Shown here one piece after another: positions 36,001 to 43,478 of a DNA stretch of 64,000 nucleotides. Origin of the DNA: Azophilus sp965116165 (GTDB taxonomy: Bacteria; Pseudomonadota; Gammaproteobacteria; Pseudomonadales; Azotimanducaceae); contig OZ220484.1 in the NCBI GenBank assembly GCA_965116165.1, positions 1,736,001 to 1,800,000 on the forward strand. The letters run 5' to 3'. The position numbers were made by a program, and so were the translations under genes. A model generated the notes under the pieces. The model was not told the origin of the DNA. It worked only from the letters and a program-made list of their open reading frames with translations, and did no database searches. The stretch's first letter is position 1. The number at the start of each line of letters is the position of its first letter.

Positions 36001-37705
36001 TGTCGTTTTCCAGCCCCGTCACCGTGTGGGTCGTGGTGTCGGCGTCGGAGCCGGAGATGGCGGTCCATTTGCCCCAAGAGGCGTTCCCCTTCTTCTGCCG
36101 CACCTGATACCTCGTGATCGAATCGTCCTCCGGGTCGGTCCACGTCAGCTCCACCTGCGCGTTGCCCGCCTCCGCCGACAACCCCGTCGGGGCGGCGGGT
36201 TTGGTGCTGCCTTCGTCGTCGTCCCTGATCGTCAGGGTGAGCCTGCCGGTGGCCCAGTTGTCCTGGTAGCCGATGAAGTTGATCGTCTCGTCCGGTTCGT
36301 CCCGGGTATCGCCGAGTATGCGGACGATCTTCGTGCCCTCGGTCTCGCCTTCGGCGATGGAGACAATAACGCCGTCCGGCAAGCACACATCCGTGTGCCG
36401 CGGGAGCAGGGGGGGATCGCAGGGGTTTAATCCCTTGCCGGAGGCAGTGGCTGTGCCAATGTCGCTGCCGTAACCCAGGGAAACCGAGAAGCCCGCGGGC
36501 GCAGGCTCACCGAGGGTGAAGGTGATGGTGACGTCCGTCGAACCGGAATCGCCCTCGGTGATCGTGGCCGACGGGGACGCCGACAGCGTGATCGTCTTGC
36601 CATTCGACACGGTGATGGTGACCGTGGTGGAGGCCGTGGCGGCCACGGCGGCGGTGCCGTCGCGGCCCTTCCAGCTCCAGGTCACGGTATGCGCGCCCAC
36701 CCCGAGAGTAATGCAGGGATTGAGGTTGACACCGCGCCCCTTGGTGATGCCGGCGGGGGCCTGGGTGATTTCGACGCCGAGATTCGAGTCGCTGAGTACC
36801 GAGTGCGCAGGCACGGCGCTCATGCCCTCGCGCCTCTCCAGATACGTGACCGAGCCTTGCGGGGTGCTTTGCGAGGCCGCAAGAAGGTTGTAGCACACCT
36901 CTACCGTCTCCCCGGCCGACCCGACCGTGACGCTGGCGTTCGGGCTGGAAACCAGCGTCGGGGTCGGCGCCCGCGGTATGGCGGAGACCCAGCCAATGTT
37001 GTTGAGCACGGACTCAGCGTGGGAGCCGCCCCCGCCGCTCAAATACCGAATTGCGATATTGTAAGTTCTGCCGTTGACAAGATTCTCAATGTTACCCGAG
37101 CGGGCGGCAGCAAAGTCTGCAAGCTTTTTCCATGGGCCGCCGCCTGTTCCCTCGAAAGTCTGATGTTCCCAGCTACTGCCGATTTCACTGCCCTGATAGT
37201 CCCACCTGACCCGTATCTTGCTGTCCAGCCCGGTGGCGGACACGATGACAAGGTCGTTCGGCACCACCCTGACACGGTTGGAAGTTGCAATATGAATCCC
37301 GCCAGGACGAAGCGCTCGCATCTCGATATCATATATCTGGCCGTTGGTCAGGCCAGTTAGCGTCTGTGTGGGAGCCGTAGCCGCTCCGGTGGTAGTTGCA
37401 GCTCCGAATACGCGGTACTGCCACCTGATTTGTCCGGTAATGCCAGTCCAGGTCCAAGACAGGTCGACCTTGCCGTTGCCCGACTTTGCGGTGAGTGTAA
37501 TGGACTGCGCTTGCGCCGTCTGCGGCGCGAGGGCGGCGGCGAACGTGAGCAGGAAGAGGCCGGCGAGCAGTCCCGCCCTCAGGTGTCGTGGGTTTCTGGC
37601 GGAGGCTCTCACCGGATCAGCCTCGCGCCCGGACTTGTTCGGGGGGGGGGGGGGGGGGGGGGGGGGGAGTACGGGAGTTTTCTGGAGTTCGCGCGCACGA
37701 GGCAC
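33020..37705 (-). CDS. Giant secreted fibronectin type III / Calx-beta surface protein
   Basis: A 1561-residue protein. A signal peptide lies at residues ~43-67 (AGLLAGLFLLTFAAALAP...AQAQ). It is followed by about six FN3-like repeats (for example APTGLSAEAGNAQVELTW, residues ~515 on), a Calx-beta-like segment (SATITEGDSGSTDVTITF), more beta-sandwich repeats (TIDEGGSGAYTLRLYTAP) and a ~450-residue C-terminal region without repeats. Residues 14-22 are nine prolines encoded by the homopolymer at 37641-37667. The first start is GTG at 37705; a second GTG at 37612, with GCGAGG upstream and just before the signal peptide, may be the real one, leaving the tract in the leader. Probably an exported adhesin-like or matrix protein; partners unknown. 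Confidence 0.8.
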   Translation of the reverse strand: MPRARELQKTPVLPPPPPPPPPNKSGREADPVRASARNPRHLRAGLLAGLFLLTFAAALAPQTAQAQSITLTAKSGNGKVDLSWTWTGITGQIRWQYRVFGAATTTGAATAPTQTLTGLTNGQIYDIEMRALRPGGIHIATSNRVRVVPNDLVIVSATGLDSKIRVRWDYQGSEIGSSWEHQTFEGTGGGPWKKLADFAAARSGNIENLVNGRTYNIAIRYLSGGGGSHAESVLNNIGWVSAIPRAPTPTLVSSPNASVTVGSAGETVEVCYNLLAASQSTPQGSVTYLERREGMSAVPAHSVLSDSNLGVEITQAPAGITKGRGVNLNPCITLGVGAHTVTWSWKGRDGTAAVAATASTTVTITVSNGKTITLSASPSATITEGDSGSTDVTITFTLGEPAPAGFSVSLGYGSDIGTATASGKGLNPCDPPLLPRHTDVCLPDGVIVSIAEGETEGTKIVRILGDTRDEPDETINFIGYQDNWATGRLTLTIRDDDEGSTKPAAPTGLSAEAGNAQVELTWTDPEDDSITRYQVRQKKGNASWGKWTAISGSDADTTTHTVTGLENDSEYSFRIRARNDSGVGAQSAVVTATPNVNPRPSKPVLTATAGDRSVTLGWTAQTNIASWGYQYKSSGGWSSTTTVSDGGATSTTVTGLTGGTEYRFRLFARRGSGASSVSSVWSDEVTATPYALAAPVLTGATSNVPSYDLGVQLTWTHTGELLPSGATWNHWQMGYRLRGSANWQEYGRTTSAAVRSARTVSWLGGGYPEGAVVEVRVRGRGFNGNGLWSNIRTVTLSDDDDDRPALTIAGAPVSVATGATATYTVALTQAHAGTLSIISDDMSAATVRPASLTFTTGNYNTAKTVTVTGVGAGTATINHAFRLTGAAADAIPDAGTVAVTVNAVPGVAISPTSLTIDEGGSGAYTLRLYTAPAANVTVTVGGASGEVTVAGSPLTFTPANHGTAQTVTVSAGADADTANDTATLTHTSASTDNDYGAALAIDSVSVTVRDTTPGARGTDPAESPTGGMTYQQLDGAGGLAPEPVEYARELVVVPAGKTTVNIKSPVAAVATDTRHRVAAALGRRILVDESVHVRLALGGGMVFAEGKNVGDIGWRWSANPLRPPSSCTMENGAAFINPDHVTSAGKAIGTSLVAGRAGESVAVFRLETGADDDFGLDLPSRDGGRHLPPEARAVAGGGPKCGTPNEPTRIFADIADHLAVPAGEGAYTAGISLHGDADDALAGRNASVALGGAATIVRVVDGLDAGVEAATQPVVAHVGTSPQPFLWFRDAAAAGGVTDAAVLGSARATIAGNNLHNPTTGGIATGSDLLPDGSVNLAVEGDFSIGAFSLGIPADAADPSGVCPAAGAAGSPATGNLAPAAGGPPDRATLGGRNAGTHHLCVRVAAANGAPIPAGLYRGTVSRTGVGDADETLATGVIGRIRRNGTTARLTYLTASGKYNQRLIIVNEGARDARYDLGSLVTEAGTRATPTAAAVGTVPAGGQVVLRVSDLVEFAGPRRRASATLSVVAAPGDIRVATTQVNLLDGSTDTLHIPVRGATVN
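37641..37667. repeat. 27-nt G homopolymer (poly-C on coding strand)
   Basis: Twenty-seven consecutive G residues. On the coding strand they lie 38 bases after the GTG at 37705 and 29 bases before the GTG at 37612. In the given length the frame is open from the first GTG through the whole protein. Tracts this long slip at replication, so this is a candidate phase-variation switch, either of reading frame or of expression level. Length miscalling in sequencing is also possible. Confidence 0.85.
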
Positions 37706-37877
37706 TCACGCCCCACCCGAATAGCCGCAGGTCGTGCATCCCGACATCGTCCGGCGTCCTTGTGCTTCATGGGTTCGTTTCCTCACTCCTGCTCTGAATA
37801 TTCCGCCGCCACGCTGGCGCCGCGAGTACTTTGCGGCGATTTATAACCGAAACGGGGGGCGGAGGCAACAGCGGGCA

Positions 37878-37910
37878 CCGCATGGCCATGTATATAAATC
37901 CCAATTAAAA
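37878..37910. repeat. Solo terminal half of repeat family 2
   Basis: Contains GGCCATGTATATAAATCCCA, which matches the reverse complement of 41614-41647 almost perfectly and the right end of the full-length family member at 61957-62056. It lies just upstream of the phosphoesterase gene. Confidence 0.6.
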
Positions 37911-37943
37911 TGCCGAGACCATAGATTGATCATACATTCCCCA

Positions 37944-38714
37944 ATGCGGATCGACAAGCGCTCCGAGAACGGTCCTTTCGACCTGATCGGCGATGTGCAC
38001 GGCTGCTTCGAAGAATTGCGCAAGCTCCTGAAGAGGCTTGGCTACAGTATCCGGGTTGAACGCAGTGTGCCGGGGGTGCGCTACCGGGTGACGCCGCCGG
38101 GGGGCCGCAAGGCGGTATTCCTTGGCGACCTCGTCGACCGCGGGCCGGACAGCCCGAATGCGCTTCGATTGGCGATGGACATGGTGGAGGACAACACCGC
38201 CCTGTGCGTGCCGGGCAACCACGAAATCAAGCTGCGGAAAAAGCTGTCGGGCAAGGCGGTAAGACTAACCCACGGGCTGGCCGAGACGATGGAGCAGTTC
38301 GAACGCGAAACGGATGCGTTCAAAACCCGTGCAAGCCGATTTATCGCCGATCTGGCCAGCCACTACGTTCTGGACGATGGCAGGTTGGTTGTCGCGCACG
38401 CGGGAATGAAGGAGTCGCTTCAGGGTCGGGATTCGGGTGTCGCATGGTCCTTTGCGCTCTACGGAGAGACGACCGGCAAAACCGATGAATTTGGCTTACC
38501 GGTGCGCCACGACTGGGCTCGCGACTATCGCGGCCGTGCGATGGTTGTCTATGGCCACACCCCGGTGGCGGAAGCGAATTGGGTTAACAACACCATCTGT
38601 ATCGACACCGGCTGCGTATTCGGAGGGAAGCTCACGGCGCTGCGCTATCCCGAAAAAGAATTGGTGCAGGTCGCGGCGGCTAGACGGTACTACGAATCCG
38701 CTCGGCCCTTCTGA
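37944..38714 (+). CDS. PrpE/Pnkp-like metallophosphoesterase
   Basis: A 256-residue calcineurin-like phosphoesterase. Motifs GDVHG (Asp19 region), GDLVDRGPDS, GNHE and the later HAG and GHTP are all present. This subgroup resembles bacterial diadenosine-tetraphosphate hydrolase PrpE and the phosphatase domain of Pnkp. The ATG at 37944 is chosen because the conserved core begins ~12 residues later; the upstream in-frame extension looks non-coding and includes a repeat. No partner gene is adjacent, so a stand-alone Ap4A or protein/nucleotide phosphatase role is inferred. Confidence 0.8.
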   Translation: MRIDKRSENGPFDLIGDVHGCFEELRKLLKRLGYSIRVERSVPGVRYRVTPPGGRKAVFLGDLVDRGPDSPNALRLAMDMVEDNTALCVPGNHEIKLRKKLSGKAVRLTHGLAETMEQFERETDAFKTRASRFIADLASHYVLDDGRLVVAHAGMKESLQGRDSGVAWSFALYGETTGKTDEFGLPVRHDWARDYRGRAMVVYGHTPVAEANWVNNTICIDTGCVFGGKLTALRYPEKELVQVAAARRYYESARPF

Positions 38715-38833
38715 CGGCTGGGGAAGGCCTGAAGAATTTGATAGGGGGACATCGGATCACGTATAGACTATTGATTTAATTAGATTAAACGCCGTGACTA
38801 CTCTTCCCCATGCGTCCGATGGGGTGCTTGATT

Positions 38834-38936
38834 AGGGAACCCCTGATTAATCCTGTAGCCGGGGCATCCGATTTAACAAAATCAATAATTTACGAATAGG
38901 TCAATGCTGCTCTATCGACTTGTTCAGACGGTCCTT
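38834..38936. repeat. Repeat family 1, copy A (MITE-like, ~103 bp)
   Basis: Starts AGGGAACCCCTGATTAATCC and ends CGACTTGTTCAGACGGTCCTT. The ends are imperfect inverted repeats, and the interior (TAACAAAATCAATAATTT) is AT-rich. Other copies: 47724-47825, 56719-56821, a short form at 49480-49537 and an end at 45063-45088. The right end abuts and contributes the trxA stop codon. Confidence 0.75.
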
Positions 38937-39300
38937 AGATATTGCTGTCCAGAAACGCTACGAGTTGCGATTTGCTGAGCGCGCCGACCTTGGTGGCTTC
39001 CACCTGGCCGCCCTTGAACAGCATGAGGGTTGGGATGCCGCGGATGCCGTACTTGGCGGGGGTGGACTGGTTGACGTCGATATCCAGCTTGCAGACTTTG
39101 AGGCTGTCGCCGTATTCGCTGGCGATTTCGTCGAGTATGGGCGCGACCATTTTGCAGGGGCCGCACCACTCCGCCCAATAATCAACCAGCACCGGCTTGT
39201 CGGATTGGAGAACATCGCTTTCGAAGTTGCCGTCCGTGGTGTGAACAATGCTGCCATTGCCGCCGCTGGCCCGATTTTCGGTTGTCGCCAATTCCACCAT
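38935..39300 (-). CDS. trxA: Thioredoxin
   Basis: A 121-residue thioredoxin 1 with the active site WCGPC (residues 45-49), the cis-proline motif GIRGIPTLMLF and the usual C-terminal helix LVAFLDSNI. The ATG at 39300 has GGGAG 8 bases upstream and gives the normal length plus a ~15-residue N-terminal tail; an upstream GTG/ATG is possible. General disulfide reductant of the cytoplasm. Its TAA lies at the edge of a family 1 repeat. The ~290 bases upstream hold a family 2 repeat and no gene. Confidence 0.93.
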   Translation of the reverse strand: MVELATTENRASGGNGSIVHTTDGNFESDVLQSDKPVLVDYWAEWCGPCKMVAPILDEIASEYGDSLKVCKLDIDVNQSTPAKYGIRGIPTLMLFKGGQVEATKVGALSKSQLVAFLDSNI

Positions 39301-39443
39301 TGCATTATCTCCCGTTGATTGCCTTGAAATTTGGGGGCGCAAAGTTTAACACGGAAATCACCCGCTGGAATTCCCCGGAACTTCCGCTGTCAAAGCAATT
39401 CCCGCTACGCTTGACCCTGCGTGAAAATCCACCCCAAACAAAC

Positions 39444-39543
39444 GGACATATATACATGGGTTGACATACCACTATATGTCGAGGATTTAGCGGCTGAAAA
39501 CTACCACATGTGGGCTTCGGTCAACCCATCGATATAATTCCCC
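39444..39543 (-). repeat. Repeat family 2, full copy (~100 bp, MITE-like)
   Basis: The reverse complement aligns end to end with 61957-62056 (about three quarters identical by eye), beginning GGGGAATTATATCGATGGGT and ending CATGTATATATGTCC. Within each copy the two ends are inverted repeats of roughly 20 bases. No coding capacity. It lies between trxA and hemB. Confidence 0.7.
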
Positions 39544-39593
39544 AAACAAACGGCCCGATGGTCAATTTATCCGGGCATACGGCCCCGAACGGC

Positions 39594-40595
39594 CTATGTC
39601 GAACCGGCACACCACCCTTCCGCCAATCGCTTTGCGAAGTAGGTGAGTACGCCATCCGCACCGCCCCGCTTTAGGCAGAGCAGGGATTCGGCGATCACCG
39701 CCTCGCTCAGCCAGCCGTGGTTCACAGCGGCCATATGCATGGCGTATTCGCCGCTCACCTGGTAGGCGAAGGTTGGTACGCCGAACTCCGCCTTGACCCG
39801 CCCGATGATGTCCAGATAGGGCATGCCCGGCTTCACCATGACCATATCCGCGCCCTCGTCAAGGTCCAGGGCAATCTCGTGCAGCGCCTCGTCGCTGTTG
39901 CCCGGATCCATTTGATAGGAGAACTTGTCCCCGGCGCCCAGGGCGGCGCTCGACCCCACGGCGTCGCGGAACGGTCCGTAATAGGCGGAGGCGTACTTGG
40001 CCGAATACGCCATGATGAGGGTATTGATGTGTCCGTCGGCGTCCAGGGCTTCGCGAATGGCGCCGACCCGGCCGTCCATCATATCCGACGGCGCGATGAC
40101 GTCGCTGCCGGCCCCCGCGCACACCCCCGCCTGTTTACAGAGGGCCGTCACGGTAGTGTCGTTCTGTACATAGCCGGAGGCGTCAACAATGCCGTCCTGC
40201 CCATGGGCGGTGTACGGATCGAGCGCGGCATCCGTGATGACGCCGAGTTCGGGGACCGTGCGCTTAACGGCCGCAACGGCGCGTGGAATGAGTCCATCCG
40301 CATTCCATGCTTCGGCACCGTCGAAGCTGCGCAGGGAAAATTCGATGTTGGGAAAGAGGGCCACCGCCGGAATGCCGAGTTCCGCCGCCGTTTCCGCCTC
40401 CTGGACCAGCTTGTCGATGGTATAGCGTTCGATACCCGGCATGGAATCGACCGGCTCTGTTCGATGGTTGCCGTCGATTACAAACATGGGATAGATGAGG
40501 TCGTCCACCGTCAGCGTCGATTCCCGGACAAGGCGGCGCGAGAATAGTCGCGCCCGCGCCCGGCGCAGACGAGTTGCTGGAAACTGGCGGGGCAC
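39594..40595 (-). CDS. hemB: Delta-aminolevulinic acid dehydratase (porphobilinogen synthase)
   Basis: A 333-residue HemB, normal length from the GTG at 40595 (MPRQFPATRLRRARARLF). Active-site lysines are in SAKYASAYYGPFRDA and MVKPGMPYLD. The metal-site region reads DPYTAHGQDGIVD without the cysteines of the zinc type, so a magnesium-dependent enzyme is expected. It condenses two 5-aminolevulinates in tetrapyrrole synthesis. A longer frame reaching 40718 would overlap the ParA gene and has a low-complexity N-terminus, so the GTG, 16 bases after the ParA stop, is preferred. Confidence 0.92.
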   Translation of the reverse strand: MPRQFPATRLRRARARLFSRRLVRESTLTVDDLIYPMFVIDGNHRTEPVDSMPGIERYTIDKLVQEAETAAELGIPAVALFPNIEFSLRSFDGAEAWNADGLIPRAVAAVKRTVPELGVITDAALDPYTAHGQDGIVDASGYVQNDTTVTALCKQAGVCAGAGSDVIAPSDMMDGRVGAIREALDADGHINTLIMAYSAKYASAYYGPFRDAVGSSAALGAGDKFSYQMDPGNSDEALHEIALDLDEGADMVMVKPGMPYLDIIGRVKAEFGVPTFAYQVSGEYAMHMAAVNHGWLSEAVIAESLLCLKRGGADGVLTYFAKRLAEGWCAGST

Positions 40596-40611
40596 GAAAG
40601 GTTTGGCGACG

Positions 40612-41397
40612 CTACGCCGAGACCGCTCTGCGACCGCTTGGGTGGCGGCGGCGGGCGGTGGCGGGCGGCGCTCGGTGCATGGATCGCTCGGCGGGACGCA
40701 TCGTCTGCGTTTGCGCACTGATCCAAGCTACGACTTTCCGCCAGGTCGGGGTTTCCTTGCGGGCGGCGCGGCTATCGATCATATCGACCACGCCCTGCCC
40801 TGTGCCTATAGCTTCGCTGTAAACAGGGCTGTCGCGTAAGGTTGCGACCACGGGTTGCCCCAGGCAGCCCAGAAAATGCTTAAGCTGCGTGTGGGCATCC
40901 GCATTGGGCTGCACACGATTGGCCAATACGCCCAAGGGCTTGGGTGCCGCCCGGAAATGCCGATGGGTCAGTACCTGGGTAATGAAACGGCTGCCAATGC
41001 GAATGTCGATGGATGAGGGCAGGATTGGCACGAGAACGGCATCCGCCTGTTTGATCAACCACTGCAATTCGCGCTCGTCGTCGTTGCCGTGGCCATCGAC
41101 GACCAGAAAATCGACGGTGGGGGGCGCCAACTCACTGAGCTTGCGGGCTGTGCCCTTTCGTTCCCATGATCGGATTACAGGAACGACGGGGAGCGTGGAT
41201 GCGCGCTGCGCCGCCCAATAGGCACCGGCACCCTGGGGGTCGTTGTCGACCAGGGCAACCCGCTTGCCCGCCGCGGCGAACGCGACCGCCAGGTTGGTGG
41301 CGACCGTGGTCTTGCCACAGCCCCCCTTGCCGTTCATCACCAGAATCCGACGCACGCCGAGTGCGGCGCATGCATCGCCCGACATCATATTCGCCAC
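40612..41397 (-). CDS. ParA/MinD-family ATPase
   Basis: A 261-residue ParA-like protein. The deviant Walker A is MNGKGGCGKTTVATNLA (residues ~20-36), followed by VALVDNDPQG and VVDGHGNDDE in the Walker B position. The C-terminus is Arg/Pro-rich. No ParB gene lies next to it, so it is an orphan ParA that may position a protein complex or is a relic of a plasmid system. hemB starts 16 bases downstream on the same strand. Confidence 0.82.
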   Translation of the reverse strand: MANMMSGDACAALGVRRILVMNGKGGCGKTTVATNLAVAFAAAGKRVALVDNDPQGAGAYWAAQRASTLPVVPVIRSWERKGTARKLSELAPPTVDFLVVDGHGNDDERELQWLIKQADAVLVPILPSSIDIRIGSRFITQVLTHRHFRAAPKPLGVLANRVQPNADAHTQLKHFLGCLGQPVVATLRDSPVYSEAIGTGQGVVDMIDSRAARKETPTWRKVVAWISAQTQTMRPAERSMHRAPPATARRRHPSGRRAVSA

Positions 41398-41705
41398 CCT
41401 TTCACCGAGTTATAGCGGCCCCTACCGCAACTCATGGCACGGTGCGCCCGATCATTTCCCCCTGTGCCGACGATCTCGCCGCCAGTCTAGCGATTCGGGC
41501 GAACCCGTCCTTCCCGCGGCTACCCGCTTTCGGGCAACCGCGGGGAAACTATACCACTGGGAAAGGCTTGATCAAATCGATATCTCTGCCTCGGATAATT
41601 TCCAACGTATTGATTTTTATTTGGGACTTATATACATGGCTATGCGGCGAGCGCTGTTGCCTCTTATCTGTTCCCTGCCCCTGTATTCAGGGTAGGTCTG
41701 TATCT
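41398..41705. other. Gene-free spacer with a family 2 repeat end
   Basis: About 310 bases between dsbB and the ParA gene. Holds the solo repeat end at 41614-41647 (TTTTTATTTGGGACTTATAT at its left) and a small CCCTG-TATT-CAGGG hairpin near 41679-41694 that lies just after the dsbB stop and could help end transcription. Confidence 0.45.
41614..41647. repeat. Solo terminal half of repeat family 2 (inverted)
   Basis: Reverse complement of 37878-37910 with about 4 differences over 33 bases, including the shared CCGCAT-GCCATGTATATAA core. No second end is visible nearby. Confidence 0.6.
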
Positions 41706-42206
41706 TTAGCGTGCAGCCCGCCACTGCAGCGCGGCAAGCACAACAACGGCGGCAAACCCGGCCAGAGACCAAACGGGCACCGGAATGCCGAGAAATGGGG
41801 GTTCCGCGGCGCAATCGCCGGTGCCGGAAACCATCGCCTTGAGCGCCTCGGAGAACATCCCGAATTCAAGCAGGCGATCCAAGTCCATGCAGGCGGGTAT
41901 CCGATCGGCGGGGAGGCTCATCAGCCGAAGCTGCCGGATGGCGAAACCGCCGCCGGCGAGGGCGGCGAAGACGGTTAACAATGGGTAGATTTTCCAACGT
42001 GGATTGTGGGCAACGCCGGCGTAGGCCAACAGCCCGGCAATCAGGAACCAAAGGCGTTGCATCAGGCAGAGTGGACAGGGCCGCATCCCCTCCACCGCGT
42101 GCTCCAGGATCAACGCCGCGAATACCAAGCCGCCACAAAGCGTCGTGACGGCGAGCGCGTGGTCCTGGGCGCTCAATGCGAGGATGGCGGAGCGGCCTGG
42201 CTTCAT
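41706..42206 (-). CDS. dsbB: Disulfide bond formation protein DsbB
   Basis: A 166-residue inner-membrane protein with four hydrophobic helices. The first periplasmic cysteine pair is RPCPLC (Cys44, Cys47) and the second pair Cys106 and Cys132, as in DsbB, which reoxidises DsbA and passes electrons to quinone. The ATG at 42206 overlaps the TGA of the oxidoreductase gene (ATGA), so they are co-translated. A longer upstream frame is a shadow of that gene. Confidence 0.9.
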   Translation of the reverse strand: MKPGRSAILALSAQDHALAVTTLCGGLVFAALILEHAVEGMRPCPLCLMQRLWFLIAGLLAYAGVAHNPRWKIYPLLTVFAALAGGGFAIRQLRLMSLPADRIPACMDLDRLLEFGMFSEALKAMVSGTGDCAAEPPFLGIPVPVWSLAGFAAVVVLAALQWRAAR

Positions 42207-43195
42207 GTGGCCTCTTCGCTGCCGATGGTCAGCACCACCTTGCCGATGGCGCGGCGTTCCGAGAGTTCCCGCAGCGCATCGACATATCCCTCCAGAGGAA
42301 GGGTGCGGCCCACAATTGGCTTGATCCCGCCCGCCTCGAAGAGATCGAGAATCTCGCGGAAGTTCTTTGCAAACTGTTCCGGTGAGCGCATCGACCAAGC
42401 GCCGAAGAAGACGCCGACGACTTGGCAACTTTTCAGCAGAATGAGGTTGATGGGTACCCTCGGAATGTCGCCGGCGGCAAAACCGATAACGAGCACCCGC
42501 CCGTACCAGTTGACGCAGCGCATGCATTGGTCGAACAGGGCTCCGCCCACCGGGTCGTAAATGACGTCGGCTCCCTTGCCGTTGGTCAGCGCCTTGACCT
42601 TTTCCTTCAGTTCGCCATCGCTGTAGTCGATGGTCTCGTCGGCCCCCGATGCCTTGGCGGCGGCGAGTTTTTCCGGTGTGCTCGCGGCGGCGATAACCCG
42701 CGCACCCATGGCCTTGCCGAGTTGCACGGCGGCAATACCGACCCCGCCGGCCGCCCCCAATACCAACAGATTCTCGCCGGGTCGCAAGGCGGCGCGCTGC
42801 TTGAGCGCGTAGTAGGAGGTGCCGTAGGTCGTGTTGATCCCCGATGCCTCAACATAGGACATGGATTCGGGCATCTTGTGAAGGCGGCGGTCGGCGAGCG
42901 CGACCCGCTCGGCAAAGCCACCGTGGCCGACGCCGCCGAATACCCGGTCGCCCGGCGCAAAGTCCGATACTTCGGCACCTGTCTCGACGACAACGCCGGC
43001 AACCTCGCCCCCCGGCGAGAATGGAAAGGGGGGCCGGCTTTGGTATTTGCCTTCGATCATCAGCAGATCGGGGAAATTGAGCGCCACGGCGCGAATGTCG
43101 ATCAATACATCCCCAGGGCCAACCGGCGGCGGCGGGACATCTTCCAGCACCAGCGATTCCGGCGGGCCAAAGGCTTTGCACAAAACAGCTTTCAA
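42203..43195 (-). CDS. NADPH:quinone oxidoreductase (MDR family)
   Basis: A 330-residue zinc-free medium-chain reductase: LKAVLCKAFGPPESL at the start, LNFPDLLMIEGKYQ, the Rossmann motif VLGAAGGVGIAAVQLG and VYDPVGGALFDQ. I choose TTG at 43195 because the family begins MKAVLCK and a GGAGA lies 7 bases upstream; an upstream ATG at 43252 would add 19 atypical residues. It is coupled to dsbB by ATGA. A quinone reductase next to a quinone-dependent DsbB is suggestive but may be chance. Confidence 0.87.
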   Translation of the reverse strand: MKAVLCKAFGPPESLVLEDVPPPPVGPGDVLIDIRAVALNFPDLLMIEGKYQSRPPFPFSPGGEVAGVVVETGAEVSDFAPGDRVFGGVGHGGFAERVALADRRLHKMPESMSYVEASGINTTYGTSYYALKQRAALRPGENLLVLGAAGGVGIAAVQLGKAMGARVIAAASTPEKLAAAKASGADETIDYSDGELKEKVKALTNGKGADVIYDPVGGALFDQCMRCVNWYGRVLVIGFAAGDIPRVPINLILLKSCQVVGVFFGAWSMRSPEQFAKNFREILDLFEAGGIKPIVGRTLPLEGYVDALRELSERRAIGKVVLTIGSEEAT

Positions 43196-43290
43196 GAGCG
43201 TTCTCCATCGGTGAATGGGTGTAAAGAGTAACGGCCGCGGCCAAGGCGTCAACCACTACGCCGACATGGCGACAATTGCCGCTGATCGTG

Positions 43291-43391
43291 CCGATGTTCG
43301 AACATTGGCTCCCAACCGTCACCGGAACGGCGGCGACGGTGACGGCGCTCCACCTGCCGATGCCCGAACATTGGCTCTCCCAACCGTCACC
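43291..43391. repeat. Two ~34-bp direct repeats, 66-bp period
   Basis: Copies at 43291-43323 and 43357-43391 share CCGATG..CGAACATTGGCT followed by CCCAACCGTCACC. A third degenerate echo (CGGACATTCGGATCCCAACGG) follows near 43410. They occupy the space between gshA and the oxidoreductase start; no gene is seen. Confidence 0.65.
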
Positions 43392-43478
43392 CGCATGGTC
43401 AATTTCGCCGGACATTCGGATCCCAACGGATGGTCGCGCATGGTTGGCGGGATAAGGGTCGCGGATGTTGCGCCGGGT

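Noticed and set aside
33050..36430. 1126-codon open frame on the plus strand opposite the surface protein gene
   Set aside because: It is the antisense of a very GC-rich repetitive gene, is mostly Arg/Pro, and has no domain; the minus strand shows signal peptide and FN3 domains.
37641..37667. Poly-G tract taken as a simple assembly error
   Set aside because: The frame is open through it with this exact length and its position at a surface protein start is typical of contingency loci, so it is kept as a finding, with miscalling noted.
40596..40718. Longer hemB start
   Set aside because: Would overlap the ParA gene and adds a Pro/Arg-rich tail not seen in HemB; the GTG at 40595 gives normal length.
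42207..42527. Upstream extension of the dsbB frame
   Set aside because: Shadow of the quinone oxidoreductase gene; DsbB's first helix begins at the ATG overlapping that gene's stop.
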